NCBI GenBank assembly: GCA_937894825.1
Contig: CALCQT010000433.1
Span: forward strand, 1-6,584
DNA from: an uncultured Anaerolineaceae bacterium
GTDB lineage: Bacteria > Chloroflexota > Anaerolineae > Anaerolineales > Anaerolineaceae
Direction of reading: 5' to 3'
Length of the DNA: 6,584 bases
Shown here: piece after piece, positions 6,494 through 6,584 of the stretch
Position numbering within the stretch: the stretch's first letter is position 1
Layout: each line of letters opens with the position of its first letter
Program-made: the position numbers and the translations under genes
The notes under the pieces: model-generated
Database searches by the model: none
What the model was told of the DNA's origin: nothing
The model's input: only the letters and a program-made list of their open reading frames with translations

Positions 6494-6584
6494 ATGAGAT
6501 ATATTTGTGTTTATAATGGTGAAGTTTATAATTTTAAAGAAATTGCTAAGGACTTAAATATAGAACTAAAAACCAATACAGATA
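6494..6584 (+). CDS. asnB: Fragment of asparagine synthase glutaminase domain (both ends missing; probable chimeric join)
   Basis: The last 30 codons read RYICVYNGEVYNFKEI and then a lysine-rich segment ending in TNTD. This is the interior of the class II glutamine amidotransferase domain of asparagine synthase (AsnB): the NGE[IV]YN motif carries the oxyanion-hole Asn/Gly and the glutamine-binding Glu, and the closing Asp matches the conserved Asp about 22 residues later. The essential N-terminal Cys and about the first 65 residues are absent, so this is not the start of a working gene. The G+C is about 22% against about 53% in the preceding 91 bases, with codons such as AAT, TAT and TTA. It is in frame with the secreted protein, which happens by chance one time in three. 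Most likely it comes from another genome and was joined at the contig end. The exact break lies somewhere in about 6480-6496. Confidence 0.8.
   Translation, partial: MRYICVYNGEVYNFKEIAKDLNIELKTNTD

Noticed and set aside
5087..6584. A genuine fusion of a secreted protein with an asparagine synthase domain
   Set aside because: The AsnB part begins in mid-domain without the catalytic Cys, the base composition changes at the same point, and an exported glutaminase fragment makes no functional sense.

Overview
The window looks like part of a bacterial chromosome of moderate G+C, about 53% where I counted it (91 bases near the right end). It carries a cell-envelope sensing and transport module: a sensor histidine kinase cut by the left edge, then an ABC ATPase, a long FtsX/MacB-type permease and a secreted protein, all on the + strand. 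This order (two-component system, then SalX-type ATPase and FtsX permease) is common in Firmicutes and Chloroflexota-like bacteria as an antimicrobial-peptide or envelope-stress module. I cannot assign the organism from the sequence alone; the response regulator would be expected to the left of the window.

Layout. Positions 2-1126 hold the kinase, without its N-terminus. Positions 1127-1554 are a 428-base non-coding gap and the richest non-gene region. It contains a compact element (about 1207-1455) with 20-bp terminal inverted repeats flanked by a 9-bp direct repeat, which looks like a MITE or IS remnant. Inside it are several hairpins, one with perfect 22-bp arms. Just right of the element come a near-consensus promoter whose -35 lies in the element's right terminal repeat, three GTCAC direct repeats at 11-12 bp spacing that resemble an OmpR/PhoB-type regulator site, and a second, weaker promoter candidate. 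The ATPase (1555-2238) and permease (2235-4910) overlap by ATGA and are surely co-transcribed. A 176-base gap with two hairpins leads to a secreted protein (5087 to about 6493), which has a signal peptide and repeated beta-type modules resembling DUF4179-like extracellular domains.

How the parts may work together (inference). The kinase and its unseen regulator sense an envelope signal and control the ATPase-permease operon through the GTCAC repeats. The transporter acts on a substrate in or outside the membrane, and the secreted protein may be co-regulated with it or assist it.

At the right end the sequence changes abruptly. From about 6494 the G+C drops to about 22%, and the same open frame now encodes an internal piece of the glutaminase domain of an asparagine synthase. 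This is most likely an assembly chimera in the last ~90-100 bases, not a real fusion. I found no wholly new system. The points most worth checking are the mobile-element/promoter/operator arrangement and the chimeric end.
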